32,138 nt of DNA from Acidobacteria bacterium UBA823 (GTDB lineage Bacteria > Acidobacteriota > Vicinamibacteria > Vicinamibacterales > UBA823), in the NCBI GenBank assembly GCA_002296225.1, contig DBHR01000076.1, forward strand, positions 1 through 32,138, read 5' to 3'. The notes below the pieces were generated by a model. That model had not been told where the DNA came from and did not search any database. It saw nothing but the letters and a program-made list of their open reading frames with translations. Both the position numbers and the translations under genes were made by a program. Positions 9,076 through 17,622 of the stretch are shown here, piece by piece (the stretch's first letter is position 1; the number at the start of each line of letters is the position of its first letter).

Positions 9076-9923
9076 CGGTTGTCGTCCTCTGTTGCCGGGG
9101 GGGGCGCGCTGGCGATGTGGCGCTGGCGGAACGCCTCGTAGATGACCAATCCCGCGGCGGTGGCGGCGTTGAGCGACTCCGCGGCGCCCAGCATTGGAAT
9201 AGAGAGAGCGCCGTCCGCAGCGGAAACTAGATCCTGTGGCAGGCCAGTGCCCTCACCGCCCACCATTGCAAGGGTCGGACGTGTCAAGTCAACATCGTAA
9301 AGTTGGGTGCCGCCGCGTGCGACTATGGCCACCACCTCAAGGCCGCAGCTGCGGGCGTGGGCGACGAGCGACATTGGCGCGGCGCGCCGCACGACCGGAA
9401 TCCGAAACGTTCCGCCCATAGCGCCGCGGAGCGCCTTCCAACCGTATGGATCCGTGCATTCGCCGGTTGTTACGACGCCGGTGGCGTCGCCGGCGTGAGC
9501 GGTGCGGATGATCGCGCCGAGGTTACCGGGATTTTGGATATCCACCAGTCCGAGCACCAGTTGTGGCCGCCGAGCCATGACCTCATCTAACGTGACGGTG
9601 GGGCGCTCGGCGAGGGCGACGAATCCTGATGGGGACGTGACTGGACTCATGGCCTCCATGACGCGGTCGGTGACGCTGAGCACCCGGGTGTCTGCGTCGG
9701 CCAGCGACGACGCGAGCGCCGCCGCCGCCGGGTCGTCAGCGAGGCGCGAGGCCGTCATTGCTAGGACGGTAATGGAAAGACCAGCGCGAATAGCCTCTTC
9801 GACGAGGTGCCGTCCATCGAGCAACACGCGGTCGTGCGCGGCTACCTGTCCAGTGGCTACGCCACGAAACGCAGCAACGATCACGTTCCGGCGACTAGTG
9901 ACCTGCTCCACGTTGGTATACAT
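9072..9923 (-). CDS. TrmH/SpoU-family RNA 2'-O-ribose methyltransferase (RlmB-like)
   Basis: The 283-residue protein has an N-terminal SpoU substrate-binding domain (about residues 10-110, with DRVLLDGRHLVEEAIRAG). The C-terminal SPOUT knot methyltransferase has the three usual motifs: LGLVDIQNPGNLGAIIRTAHA, LAMVGGEGTGLP and LSIPMLGAAESLNAATAAGLV. The Asn and Arg of motif 1 and the SLN of motif 3 are present, so it should be active and use S-adenosylmethionine to methylate a ribose 2'-OH in rRNA or tRNA. Which nucleotide is modified cannot be told from the sequence; RlmB (23S G2251) and YsgA-type enzymes are both possible. It is the first gene of a two-gene unit with rarA. Confidence 0.9.
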   Translation of the reverse strand: MYTNVEQVTSRRNVIVAAFRGVATGQVAAHDRVLLDGRHLVEEAIRAGLSITVLAMTASRLADDPAAAALASSLADADTRVLSVTDRVMEAMSPVTSPSGFVALAERPTVTLDEVMARRPQLVLGLVDIQNPGNLGAIIRTAHAGDATGVVTTGECTDPYGWKALRGAMGGTFRIPVVRRAAPMSLVAHARSCGLEVVAIVARGGTQLYDVDLTRPTLAMVGGEGTGLPQDLVSAADGALSIPMLGAAESLNAATAAGLVIYEAFRQRHIASAPPPATEDDNR

Positions 9924-10031
9924 GATGCGGCGACCACCACGGCACCTGCAATTCTGGTGTGGGGTGCCTAAGCAGAATAACAGACTGTGCTACCCTTGGG
10001 AGCCCCATCGGCGCCTGAAGCCTAGGTCAGC

Positions 10032-10514
10032 TTGTGGAACATTCCAATGGTGAAAGAGCGTTTGCTGAAACGGTTTAATGATGAGATTCAGAAGCTTGAG
10101 CGAGAACTGAAGCACGAGCTGCCGAAGGAAATTCAGCGCGCTCGTGAACTTGGCGATCTTAGTGAGAATGCCGAATATCAGGCCGCAAAAGAGCGGCAGC
10201 GATTGGTCCAGGCGCGAGTTTCAATGCTACAGCAGCGTGCGTCCCAGATCTCCCTGATGAAGCTCGATAAGCTTCCAAGAGATCGGGCTGCGTTCGGCTC
10301 GACGCTTGAATTGCGTGAATCGGGTAAAGGGACCGTAACCTACCAACTCGTCATGCCAGAGGACGCCAAGCCCGACAAGGGGTGGATTTCGACCTCTTCC
10401 CCGATTGGTCGTGGGTTAGTCGGCAAGGTAGCAGGCGACGAGATTACGGTAACAACGCCTGGGGGTACGCGCACTTTTGAGGTTCTGAAGTTGAGGACCG
10501 TACACGACGGCTGA
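10032..10514 (+). CDS. greA: Transcript cleavage factor GreA
   Basis: The 160-residue product has the Gre architecture. An N-terminal antiparallel coiled coil (about 10-75) contains the conserved acidic loop with ARELGDLSENAEYQAAKERQ, whose Asp and Glu coordinate the Mg ion in the RNA polymerase secondary channel. A C-terminal FKBP-like domain has SPIGRGLVGKVAGDEITV. It rescues backtracked RNA polymerase. The start is uncertain. TTG at 10032 gives MWNIPMVKERL, aligns with the IPM found in other GreA proteins and has an AGGT five bases upstream. ATG at 10047 is the alternative and would shorten the protein by five residues. It is divergent from the methyltransferase gene, and the next gene starts 13 bases after its stop. 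Confidence 0.94.
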   Translation: MWNIPMVKERLLKRFNDEIQKLERELKHELPKEIQRARELGDLSENAEYQAAKERQRLVQARVSMLQQRASQISLMKLDKLPRDRAAFGSTLELRESGKGTVTYQLVMPEDAKPDKGWISTSSPIGRGLVGKVAGDEITVTTPGGTRTFEVLKLRTVHDG

Positions 10515-10527
10515 GCGTCAAACGCTC
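10513..10527 (+). other. Perfect 6-bp hairpin at the greA stop, abutting the next start
   Basis: GAGCGT (10513-10518), a three-base loop and ACGCTC (10522-10527) form a perfect short stem overlapping the greA stop codon and ending directly at the GTG proposed as the start of the patatin-like gene. It could limit translation of that gene or indicate that its true start is farther downstream. There is no T-run, so it is not a standard terminator. Confidence 0.4.
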
Positions 10528-11964
10528 GTGCCGGTTGCCGGATTGCCTGTTTTGCACTCGACCCCAACCGCTCGTAAGTCCACGTATTCACCCGGCCTGC
10601 GGACGGCGCTTGTTCTCACCGGCACAGGCACGGCCGGTGCCTATCATGCTGGTGTGTTGTGCGCGCTGCACGAGGCCGGCGTCAAGATTGATTTGGTCGC
10701 CGGCCGAGGCATGGGTGTCGTAAGTGCTATGTTCGCTGCGATTGACGGCGGGTCGAAACTCTGGGACGACCGGGGAATTTGGCGCAGCGGTGTGGCCCGG
10801 CCGTTTTACCGCTGGCGGGCCAGCCTGCGTGCTGCGGCCTATTTATTCGGTGCGGTTGTCGTGACGGCGCTCTTCCCGTTGATTTCCTTATTGGTCGCAG
10901 CCTTGGTGTACCCGATTGCGTTCGTTCTACAACTGGTTGGCGATGATGCTGGCGTGGCGCTGTCAGGAGGCTACAGTGAGGTGCTGTCGGCGATGTTCGG
11001 CCCGGAGGCTCTGCCGGCTATGTTGCCGAGGGTGATGTTCATTTTGGTGCTGACGCTATTAGCGCTGTTCGGCGTGACTGCCCTCCACTCTCTTCGGTCC
11101 AGGCGCCGATCCCGTGGGACCATGTGGTGGCAGATGCTGGCGGTGCCTCTGAGTGGGTCTGAAGTGCGCGGTCGGTTCGCGAAGGCGTTGTGGCATCTCG
11201 TTCGAGGCGCGTCGGCGACGGGTCGGCCGAGTTGGCGGGACGTTAGCCGAGAGTATACAGCGCTACTCGCCGACAATCTCGGACAGCCAGGTTTCCGTGA
11301 GTTGATCGTGATAGCGCATGACGTGGACATCCGACGGGATCTGGTGTTCGCTCTGTTGGCGCAACCGTATCGTGACAGGTTCTTTGAAAGTGTCGGCGAG
11401 GGCGGGCGCCGAGCCTCTGAAACTTGGGATCTTGCTGGCGTAGGCCGGGATCACGTGTTCGACGCCCTTGCGGCTGCGGTTAGCTTGCCTGTCGTCACCG
11501 AGCCCCACTTGATCGCGTTTGCCCCAAACAGCTTGTGGCGGGGAGAGACCCATCGCGCCGCTGACCGCGCGGACGCCGTTTCGCGACTCCTCGAGGAAGT
11601 ACTTAACGCGGGCGTCGAGCAGGTGATAGTCGTGTCGGCAACAGCCGAACTGGTCCTCCCGCACACGCTTAGTGCAGGACGGCGCGACGCACGCGGACGA
11701 GCCGGGGAGTATCTCGCGGCGATGGAGGCTGCTGCGGTTCGCGACGCCGTCGCGGCACGCGTCGGTCAATTCCAAGGACTCTTTCTTATCCGTCCCATCC
11801 ACAATCCACTTGGTCCCTTTGATTTCGCCGGTGCATACGATGAGCGGTCTGACCGGCGGCAAGTCGTAGCTGAGCTCGTCGACCGCGGGCACCAGGACGC
11901 CCACCGTCTGTTCATTGACTCGGTGATCGCGGCGTCCGGCGAGCGACTGCGTTCGGTCAACTGA
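10528..11964 (+). CDS. Patatin-fold membrane protein lacking the catalytic Ser-Asp dyad
   Basis: The 478-residue protein begins its fold with TALVLTGTGTAGAYHAGVLCALHEAG (residues about 26-51), the patatin oxyanion-hole region. The nucleophile elbow, normally GxSxG, reads GRGMG at 59-63, so Gly61 replaces the catalytic serine. The expected DG(G/A) aspartate motif is also not recognisable; LWRGETHRAADRADA stands in the corresponding place before VEQVIVVSA. Two hydrophobic blocks (about 103-137 and 166-187) interrupt the domain and look like two or three membrane helices. It is probably a non-hydrolytic, membrane-anchored patatin relative rather than a phospholipase. The GTG start at 10528 lacks a ribosome site and abuts a hairpin, so the start is uncertain; TTG at 10543 or 10552 are alternatives. 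It lies directly after greA. Confidence 0.8.
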   Translation: MPVAGLPVLHSTPTARKSTYSPGLRTALVLTGTGTAGAYHAGVLCALHEAGVKIDLVAGRGMGVVSAMFAAIDGGSKLWDDRGIWRSGVARPFYRWRASLRAAAYLFGAVVVTALFPLISLLVAALVYPIAFVLQLVGDDAGVALSGGYSEVLSAMFGPEALPAMLPRVMFILVLTLLALFGVTALHSLRSRRRSRGTMWWQMLAVPLSGSEVRGRFAKALWHLVRGASATGRPSWRDVSREYTALLADNLGQPGFRELIVIAHDVDIRRDLVFALLAQPYRDRFFESVGEGGRRASETWDLAGVGRDHVFDALAAAVSLPVVTEPHLIAFAPNSLWRGETHRAADRADAVSRLLEEVLNAGVEQVIVVSATAELVLPHTLSAGRRDARGRAGEYLAAMEAAAVRDAVAARVGQFQGLFLIRPIHNPLGPFDFAGAYDERSDRRQVVAELVDRGHQDAHRLFIDSVIAASGERLRSVN

Positions 11965-12061
11965 AGCGAGCGGTTGAAGGCCGCAATCCCGATCAAGAGT
12001 TAGGGTGAGCCACCCGATTCGGTCGTGCGTGAGGGGGCCCTTTGCGACGGTCGGTCCCAGG

Positions 12062-13456
12062 TTAATTTTTCAGGAAGCTGTCGATAAGTTCCTTGAGCTT
12101 CTTGGACACTTCGGTGTTTTCGAGGTTGCCGAACTTTTCTTTGAACCGCCCGATGGGCACCACTGCCTTAGCCATCGCGCGATGTCCGCCAGCCGTGCCG
12201 ATGTCGGCGAAACTCCGTCGTACGAACTCCCCAGCGTTGCGCGAGTAGCCGAGATTGCGTACTGAGACGATGAGTGTGTCGTCAACAATGCCAGCGATCA
12301 CAGTCCATTTCACGTCTTCGAGTTGGAGAAAGAAGTCCGCCGTGTAAGGGATAAAGTCCTCGCGCGACGAAGTTCCGAGGAACGCGGTGAATACCTGATC
12401 ACTTAGGGTCCCGTGTTCAATTGCCCGGCGGACGTACTCCATTCGTTCCAGTGTGATTTCGGCGCCCTCCATCTTCCGGACCATCGTAGGATTGGCTAGT
12501 GGATAGAGGTGGCTAAAGGCGTCCAAGTCTACGCGATTGGTGTGGCGGGCGAAAAACAAGGTGTCCGACTTGATGGCGTAGAGCATCGCTGTGGCCGTCC
12601 GTTCGGAGATGGTCACGTCAATTGCACGCAGGTGCTCGGTCAATATCGTAGATGTTGAGCCATAGTCAGCCCGGATGTCCTTGTAAACAGCTGTGTAGCC
12701 TGACTGCTCTGGGTGGTGGTCTATCACAAGATCAACCCGAGGCAACGCCCTGTTGAAGTAGTGAGGCTGCACGTCGACGGTGGCGATGCGGTCAAAATGG
12801 ACGAAGGCATCTGGCGTGACCCGCTCGACGTGGATGTCGAGCAGGTTAGCCATCCGGAGGTTCTCGGGTCGTGTGACACCGTCGAGGGCACCGATGATCG
12901 CCGTAGCCTTCGTCCGTCGTAGGACGGTTCGGAGGGCGAGGGCGCTCGCTAGGGCATCCGGGTCCGGGTCGTTGTGCAGCAGGATTAGCACACGGTCGGC
13001 GTTGGCAAAGTACCGCTGGTACTGGTGCACCTTCGCCCGAGTCGTCGATCGGCTAAGTTCGATCAAGAGCGGGCCTGAGAATAGCTCAGCGAACTCAAGA
13101 GCCGTGACGTCGGAGAACTCCGCGCGTAGCTCGTCGTTCCAGCCGCGATGTAGGTGATGCGGCGTACCGAGCACGTAGATGAGCGTCGCGCCGGCATCCT
13201 GCACCGCCGACAGAATTCGCTTCAGTCCGCGCTTGCCAGGGTCTTCGATGATGATGCACGTCTCCGGCGTCACGTCGGCTTTGACGTAGGTATCGATGCG
13301 CCGGGGATCCCCGACTATGCAGTGCAGTCCGACGTCCTGCAACCGTCGCGCGAGAGGCCGTGTGTCGACTAGGCAGTTCAACTCAAACGTGGGTGTCAGG
13401 GCTTGGTGCAGTGTTCTGGCGACCGCATCGTCCTGGCAGACGGCGAGGCACTTCAT
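12062..13456 (-). CDS. DHH-family phosphoesterase with N-terminal TrkA_N-like domain
   Basis: The 464-residue protein starts with a Rossmann-like domain of about 100 residues (MKCLAVCQDDAVARTL ... IVGDPRRIDTYVKADV ... CIIIEDP), which resembles the RCK/TrkA N-terminal fold. A DHH phosphoesterase domain follows, with HNDPDPDALASALAL (motif I, residues 161-175), VDVQ (motif II) and IDHHPE (motif III, DHH at 246-248). A DHHA1 domain follows, with GTAGGHRAMAKAVVP (GGH at about 423-425). All metal-binding Asp/His residues are present, so hydrolysis of a phosphodiester (oligoribonucleotide, pAp or cyclic dinucleotide) is likely; the substrate cannot be told. Similar RCK-DHH fusions are known in archaea. 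The gene is divergent from the VWA protein gene and convergent with the patatin-like gene. Confidence 0.85.
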   Translation of the reverse strand: MKCLAVCQDDAVARTLHQALTPTFELNCLVDTRPLARRLQDVGLHCIVGDPRRIDTYVKADVTPETCIIIEDPGKRGLKRILSAVQDAGATLIYVLGTPHHLHRGWNDELRAEFSDVTALEFAELFSGPLLIELSRSTTRAKVHQYQRYFANADRVLILLHNDPDPDALASALALRTVLRRTKATAIIGALDGVTRPENLRMANLLDIHVERVTPDAFVHFDRIATVDVQPHYFNRALPRVDLVIDHHPEQSGYTAVYKDIRADYGSTSTILTEHLRAIDVTISERTATAMLYAIKSDTLFFARHTNRVDLDAFSHLYPLANPTMVRKMEGAEITLERMEYVRRAIEHGTLSDQVFTAFLGTSSREDFIPYTADFFLQLEDVKWTVIAGIVDDTLIVSVRNLGYSRNAGEFVRRSFADIGTAGGHRAMAKAVVPIGRFKEKFGNLENTEVSKKLKELIDSFLKN

Positions 13457-13506
13457 GGCGATTCTACAGTTTCGGCACTGATGTTCAGGGTGACGCTTAA
13501 CTGCTA

Positions 13507-13512
13507 ATTATA
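13507..13512 (-). promoter_or_regulatory. Possible -10 box for the DHH phosphoesterase gene
   Basis: On the minus strand a perfect TATAAT occurs 50 bases upstream of the ATG of the DHH gene. I find no good -35 element at 16-18 bases spacing, so the match is suggestive only. It would give a leader of about 45 bases. Confidence 0.35.
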
Positions 13513-13596
13513 CGCATAAAGCACCGCTACTCCGTCTGGCGAGAAAATGACCCTGTCCGTGTTCCTTTCAAAGGGTTGGCAGTACCCGCTCCAACG

Positions 13597-13624
13597 TTGC
13601 CTTCCGGGTCAGTTTCGGTATGAT
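13597..13624 (+). promoter_or_regulatory. Probable sigma70-type promoter of the VWA protein gene
   Basis: TTGCCT at 13597-13602 (4 of 6 matches to TTGACA) is separated by 16 bases from TATGAT at 13619-13624 (5 of 6 matches to TATAAT). The predicted start of transcription near 13631 leaves a leader of about 37 bases before the ATG at 13668. Confidence 0.45.
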
Positions 13625-13667
13625 CGGTCCACTTCACGTTTCAGTAGTCGGTCGGACCCAATAGGCT

Positions 13668-14585
13668 ATGCCACTAACACTGCTTGTCGCGGTTCTGCTC
13701 GTTGCCGGGGGCAGCGTCGCCTGGGCGCAGCCGACGTTTACGACCGGTGTTGACCTCGTACGTTTCGGAGTCACTGTCATCGATCGTGAAGGGAACTTTG
13801 TCACGGATCTGGTTGATGACGACTTCGAGATCTATGAGGAGGGGGTCAAACAGAACATTAGTTATTTCGTGGGTGCCAACACGCTGGAGGCTACGCGACC
13901 GCCGTTGCACCTTGGCCTCCTCTTTGATACGAGTGCGAGTATGGAAGTGGATCTTCGGCTGGCTAGAACGGCGGCGATTAAGTTCCTAAACACCGTTCGT
14001 CAAGCCGAAGACATTACCCTTGTGGACTTCGACACCGAAGTGCGGGTTGCGCGTTATCGCCAAGAAGATTTTCCTCGGCTGGTCGAACGGATCAGGGGAC
14101 GGGAGCCAGAAGGCTGGACCGCTCTGTATGATGCGCTCGGTGTCTATCTCGATGGAGCCTCGTCACAAGACGGACAGAAGATTCTTGTGTTGTACACCGA
14201 CGGTGGTGACACACGGAGTTATATGTCCTACGGTGATGTGCTGGATCTTGTTAAGGCGTCCGACGTAACGGTCTATGCCATCGGCTTCCTTAAGGGCCGA
14301 CCTGGCAACGCGCGGCTCATGCGGCGGGTCAGGGTCTTGGCTGAGACGACGGGCGGGGAAGTGTTTCTACCGTTGACCGCCGAACCGCTGAACGGGATCT
14401 ACGCACATATTGCCGAGGAAATCGCTGCGCGGTATTCGTTCGGCTACGCCTCCACTGATACGCGGACAGACGGTGCCTGGCGAGAGGTTGACGTGAGAAT
14501 TTCAAGCTCTCGGTCCGAACTACGTGGGGCTACCGTCCGCACCCGGCAAGGCTATTTCGGTCCCTACATCCCACCCAAGTTCTAA
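13668..14585 (+). CDS. Secreted VWFA-related protein (acidobacterial type)
   Basis: The 305-residue protein has a signal peptide MPLTLLVAVLLVAGGSVAWA with cleavage before Gln21. The mature N-terminus TFTTGVDLVRFGVTVIDREG and the following FVTDLVDDDFEIYEEG segment are typical of the acidobacterial VWFA-related family (TIGR03436-like), in which a short beta domain precedes a von Willebrand A domain. The metal-ion-dependent adhesion site DxSxS is intact as DTSAS at residues 87-91; the second site Thr in EGWTALYDAL and Asp in LYTDGGDT are also visible. It is likely an exported protein that binds a partner through a divalent metal. The function is not known. The family is one of the stronger taxonomic hints in the window. 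Genes on both sides are unrelated. Confidence 0.88.
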   Translation: MPLTLLVAVLLVAGGSVAWAQPTFTTGVDLVRFGVTVIDREGNFVTDLVDDDFEIYEEGVKQNISYFVGANTLEATRPPLHLGLLFDTSASMEVDLRLARTAAIKFLNTVRQAEDITLVDFDTEVRVARYRQEDFPRLVERIRGREPEGWTALYDALGVYLDGASSQDGQKILVLYTDGGDTRSYMSYGDVLDLVKASDVTVYAIGFLKGRPGNARLMRRVRVLAETTGGEVFLPLTAEPLNGIYAHIAEEIAARYSFGYASTDTRTDGAWREVDVRISSSRSELRGATVRTRQGYFGPYIPPKF

Positions 14586-14736
14586 TCTCTTCGGGTCTGT
14601 CCAACTGGTGACGATGACTGTCGGCTACGTCCCACAGCAGCTTCCTGGTTGTTTTTGTAGTACGGTGAGCGGTTGACCTGTTGGCCGATTACGTGACTGA
14701 GGTGTACCGGTCTGTCGGACGTGTCTTGGAGTAATT

Positions 14737-16743
14737 GTGAGCGATACGTTTCAATTGGTCTCAGATTTTGAACTACGCGGTGACCAGTCGCGGGCGGTCG
14801 GCGAGTTGACGGCTGGTCTTGACCGAGGTGACCGTCGGCAAGTGCTCTTGGGTGTGACCGGATCTGGAAAAACCTTCACGATGGCGCATTGCATTGCGCA
14901 CATCAACCGTCCGACGCTGGTGATGGTACACAACAAAACTTTGGCCGCCCAGCTGTTCCAGGAGTTCCGACGGTTCTTCCCGGACAATGCGGTTGAATAT
15001 TTTGTGAGCTACTACGACTACTATCAGCCGGAGGCCTACATTCCTGCGACAAATTCCTACATTGATAAAGAAGCGACCATCAACGACGAAATTGACCGCA
15101 TGCGGTTGGCGGCTACTCGGTCGTTGTTTGAGCGGCGAGATGTGATCATCGTCGCGAGTGTTTCTTGCATCTATGGCTTGGGTTCCCCAGAGACATATTT
15201 CGGCATGCTTTTGTCTCTTCAACGGGGGCAGCGGATTGAGCGCGACTGGATCTTGCGGAAACTTGTTGAACTTCAGTACGAGCGCAATGATCATGACTTT
15301 CAGCGAGGCACCTTCCGTGTGCGGGGTGACATCGTTGAGGTGTATCCATCTTACGATGACCAGGCACTCCGGATTGGCCTGTTCGGCGACGAACTGGATG
15401 ACCTCGTGAGCATCGATCCCGTGAGCGGGCGGCCGGGACGGACGCATGACAAGATAGCCATCTATCCAAGATCGCATTTTGTGCTTCCGCGCGAGCGAAC
15501 GCGAGAGGCGATTTCAACAATTAGGGCTGAGTTGACAGAGTGGGAGCCGAAGCTGAGGGCTGAAGGAAAGACAGCCGAAGCTGATCGCCTGCATGAGCGC
15601 ACCCTCTTCGATCTCGAAATGATGCGAGAGATCGGATATTGCCACGGTATTGAGAATTACTCGCGGCATCTATCTGGACGCGCGCCGGGCCACCCGCCAA
15701 CGACATTGCTCGACTACCTCCCTGACGACGCATTGACGATTGTGGACGAGAGCCATCAGACAATCCCACAGATTCGCGGTATGTCTCGCGGAGATCGCTC
15801 GCGGAAGCAGGTGCTGGTGGAGTACGGATTTCGCCTTCCGTCAGCGCTCGACAACCGCCCTCTTAATTTTGACGAGTGGGAGGCACGCGTCAATCAGGTT
15901 GTGTATGTCTCGGCAACGCCAGGGCCGCACGAACTGAGCGAGACAGATGGCGCGGTCGTCGAACAGATTATCAGGCCAACGGGCCTGCTGGATCCGGTAA
16001 TTGACCAGCGACCAGTCAAAGGCCAGGTGGATGATCTCCTTCAAGAAGTACGCGCGTGCGCCGCACGGAAGGAGCGGACGCTCGTTACGACCTTAACGAA
16101 GCGTGAAGCAGAAAATCTGACCGAGTACTACCAGGAGCTTGGCATCCGAGTTCGCTATCTGCATTCGGATATTGACACACTGGAGCGTGTCGAAATTCTG
16201 CGCGACCTGCGGCGGGGGAAGTTTGACGTGCTGATCGGCATAAACTTGCTTCGCGAGGGCCTCGATTTGCCGGAGGTGTCCTTGGTGGCAATCCTCGATG
16301 CGGACAAGGAGGGGTTTCTTCGGTCGGCCGGCTCCTTGATCCAAACAGCGGGGCGGGCGGCGCGAAACGTGCACGGCCGGGTCATCATGTACGGAGACGT
16401 GGTAACTGATTCGATGCGATCTGCTATCGACGAAACCGAACGTCGCCGAACAGTTCAACGGGCATACAATGAAGCTCACAGTATTACACCAGCATCGATC
16501 GTTAAAGCCATCGACAGTGTGATGGCGAGTGTCTACGAGCGAGATTACGTGACCGTGGAGCCCGTAGGTCAGGAGGGCGAAGTATTCCGGACCCAGGTCG
16601 AACTGGACGCGCGAATCGGGGAGTTGCGAGGCCAGATGCGGGACGCCGCAGCTAATCTCGAGTTTGAGCGTGCGGGGGAACTTCGGGATACCCTTAAGCG
16701 ACTACGGAGGCGCGGCTTGGGACTTTCGTCGAGCTCAGCTTGA
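14737..16743 (+). CDS. uvrB: UvrABC excinuclease subunit B
   Basis: The 668-residue protein is a full-length UvrB, the damage-verifying helicase-like subunit of nucleotide excision repair. Walker A is GVTGSGKT at 39-46 and the DNA-inserting beta-hairpin region is YYDYYQPEAYIP at 92-103. Walker B/DExx is VDESHQT with Asp337. Helicase motif V/VI blocks are GINLLREGLDLPEV and QTAGRAARN. The UvrC/UvrA-interacting UVR motif closes the protein (about residues 625-660, with NLEFERAGELRDTLKRL). The GTG start at 14737 has GGAG about seven bases upstream. No obvious LexA-type palindrome is visible in the 151-base upstream gap, where a TTGACC at 14673-14678 lacks a matching -10 box. Confidence 0.97.
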   Translation: MSDTFQLVSDFELRGDQSRAVGELTAGLDRGDRRQVLLGVTGSGKTFTMAHCIAHINRPTLVMVHNKTLAAQLFQEFRRFFPDNAVEYFVSYYDYYQPEAYIPATNSYIDKEATINDEIDRMRLAATRSLFERRDVIIVASVSCIYGLGSPETYFGMLLSLQRGQRIERDWILRKLVELQYERNDHDFQRGTFRVRGDIVEVYPSYDDQALRIGLFGDELDDLVSIDPVSGRPGRTHDKIAIYPRSHFVLPRERTREAISTIRAELTEWEPKLRAEGKTAEADRLHERTLFDLEMMREIGYCHGIENYSRHLSGRAPGHPPTTLLDYLPDDALTIVDESHQTIPQIRGMSRGDRSRKQVLVEYGFRLPSALDNRPLNFDEWEARVNQVVYVSATPGPHELSETDGAVVEQIIRPTGLLDPVIDQRPVKGQVDDLLQEVRACAARKERTLVTTLTKREAENLTEYYQELGIRVRYLHSDIDTLERVEILRDLRRGKFDVLIGINLLREGLDLPEVSLVAILDADKEGFLRSAGSLIQTAGRAARNVHGRVIMYGDVVTDSMRSAIDETERRRTVQRAYNEAHSITPASIVKAIDSVMASVYERDYVTVEPVGQEGEVFRTQVELDARIGELRGQMRDAAANLEFERAGELRDTLKRLRRRGLGLSSSSA

Positions 16744-16882
16744 GCAGTATTGGTCGGCGCGTCGCACATCGCCTGGGAACGACCGCTTCGTAGCCGAGTA
16801 CAGCGAATAGGGGGCGCCGGGTTTTGGGCTGAGTCGGAGTATTCTTGTGCGGACGGAATTGCTGACTTAGGAAAGGTCGATT

Positions 16883-17464
16883 ATGAGAGGTGAGTGTAGT
16901 CGGTGGTTGGTAGCGTCGATGGTGACGGTAGTGATCGGATTGTGTCCGAGTCTGGCGAGCGCGCAGTCACCTGAATCGAGTTGGCATCCTGGATATGAGA
17001 TTCGATCCGCAGCTCTCGCGGCAGAGTTGGCACAGTTACTGGATGACGCCGGTCTTGGTGCGATCGGCGCCAAGGACACCGATACGGAAGAGCGTTACGT
17101 GGCCGCACTTTATTTTCCGGGAAGACAGTTTTTGGCCATCAGTGCTGACTACGAGGTGCCACAGTTGATCGACGTGAAAGTTATTTCTGGAAATTACCGC
17201 GACGTCTACGTCGACTTAAGTAGCGCGTCAGTGTTAGAGACCCGATTGTTCATTACCGATTACGGTGCCGACGGGTTGCAGTATCAGTCTCCGCCTGAGA
17301 GCGCAGCTGACCGCGCGACCAGAGGTGGTCAGGAAGTGTCGTTCGACGGTGATTGGGAGCGGCAGCAAATGTCAGAAGCCGATTACGGCACTGCCTACGT
17401 TGCTGCTGACAGAGAGTTTGCGGCGATCCTCTCGCTTTTGATCGCTCAGGTGAAAGAGTCGTAA
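16883..17464 (+). CDS. Secreted protein of unknown function
   Basis: The 193-residue protein is preceded by a strong ribosome site (AGGAAAGG, seven bases before the ATG). Its N-terminus, with Arg residues followed by a hydrophobic core (WLVASMVTVVIGLCPS) and SLASAQ, is a convincing signal peptide with cleavage after Ala27. The mature part is about 166 residues, acidic, rich in Tyr and Ala, with no cysteine and no lipobox. Two segments look like beta-strand repeats around ERYVAALYFPGRQFLAISADYEVP and NYRDVYVDLSSAS. I do not recognise a family. It probably acts in the periplasm. It is flanked by uvrB and a tRNA, which give no functional hint. Confidence 0.75.
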   Translation: MRGECSRWLVASMVTVVIGLCPSLASAQSPESSWHPGYEIRSAALAAELAQLLDDAGLGAIGAKDTDTEERYVAALYFPGRQFLAISADYEVPQLIDVKVISGNYRDVYVDLSSASVLETRLFITDYGADGLQYQSPPESAADRATRGGQEVSFDGDWERQQMSEADYGTAYVAADREFAAILSLLIAQVKES

Positions 17465-17493
17465 GGGCCGAGTCTTCAACTCCAGGTTGCCGC

Positions 17494-17523
17494 TTGGTTG
17501 GAGCGGAGGAAATCCGGTAAACT
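17494..17523 (+). promoter_or_regulatory. Possible promoter of the tRNA-Val gene
   Basis: TTGGTT at 17494-17499 and TAAACT at 17518-17523 are separated by 18 bases. Transcription would begin near 17530, about six bases ahead of the mature 5' end of the tRNA, as expected for a short-leader tRNA transcript. Confidence 0.4.
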
Positions 17524-17535
17524 GAGTGGGCGAGT

Positions 17536-17610
17536 GGGCGCTTGGCTCAGTGGTAGAGCATCGCCTTCACACGGCGGGGGTCAGTGGTTCGAATCCACTA
17601 GCGCCCACCA
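17536..17610 (+). tRNA. tRNA-Val (anticodon CAC)
   Basis: All four arms can be folded by eye. Acceptor GGGCGCT pairs with AGCGCCC, the D stem is GCTC/GAGC, and the anticodon stem is TCGCC/GGCGG with loop TTCACAC, anticodon CAC at the third to fifth loop positions, reading GUG valine codons. A five-base variable region and T arm AGTGG-TTCGAAT-CCACT follow. The discriminator A and an encoded CCA end the 75-base gene. Confidence 0.96.
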
Positions 17611-17622
17611 CTTGTTTTCCTT

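Noticed and set aside
14673..14701. TTGACC as -35 element of a uvrB promoter
   Set aside because: No acceptable -10 box 16-18 bases downstream; no LexA-like palindrome either.
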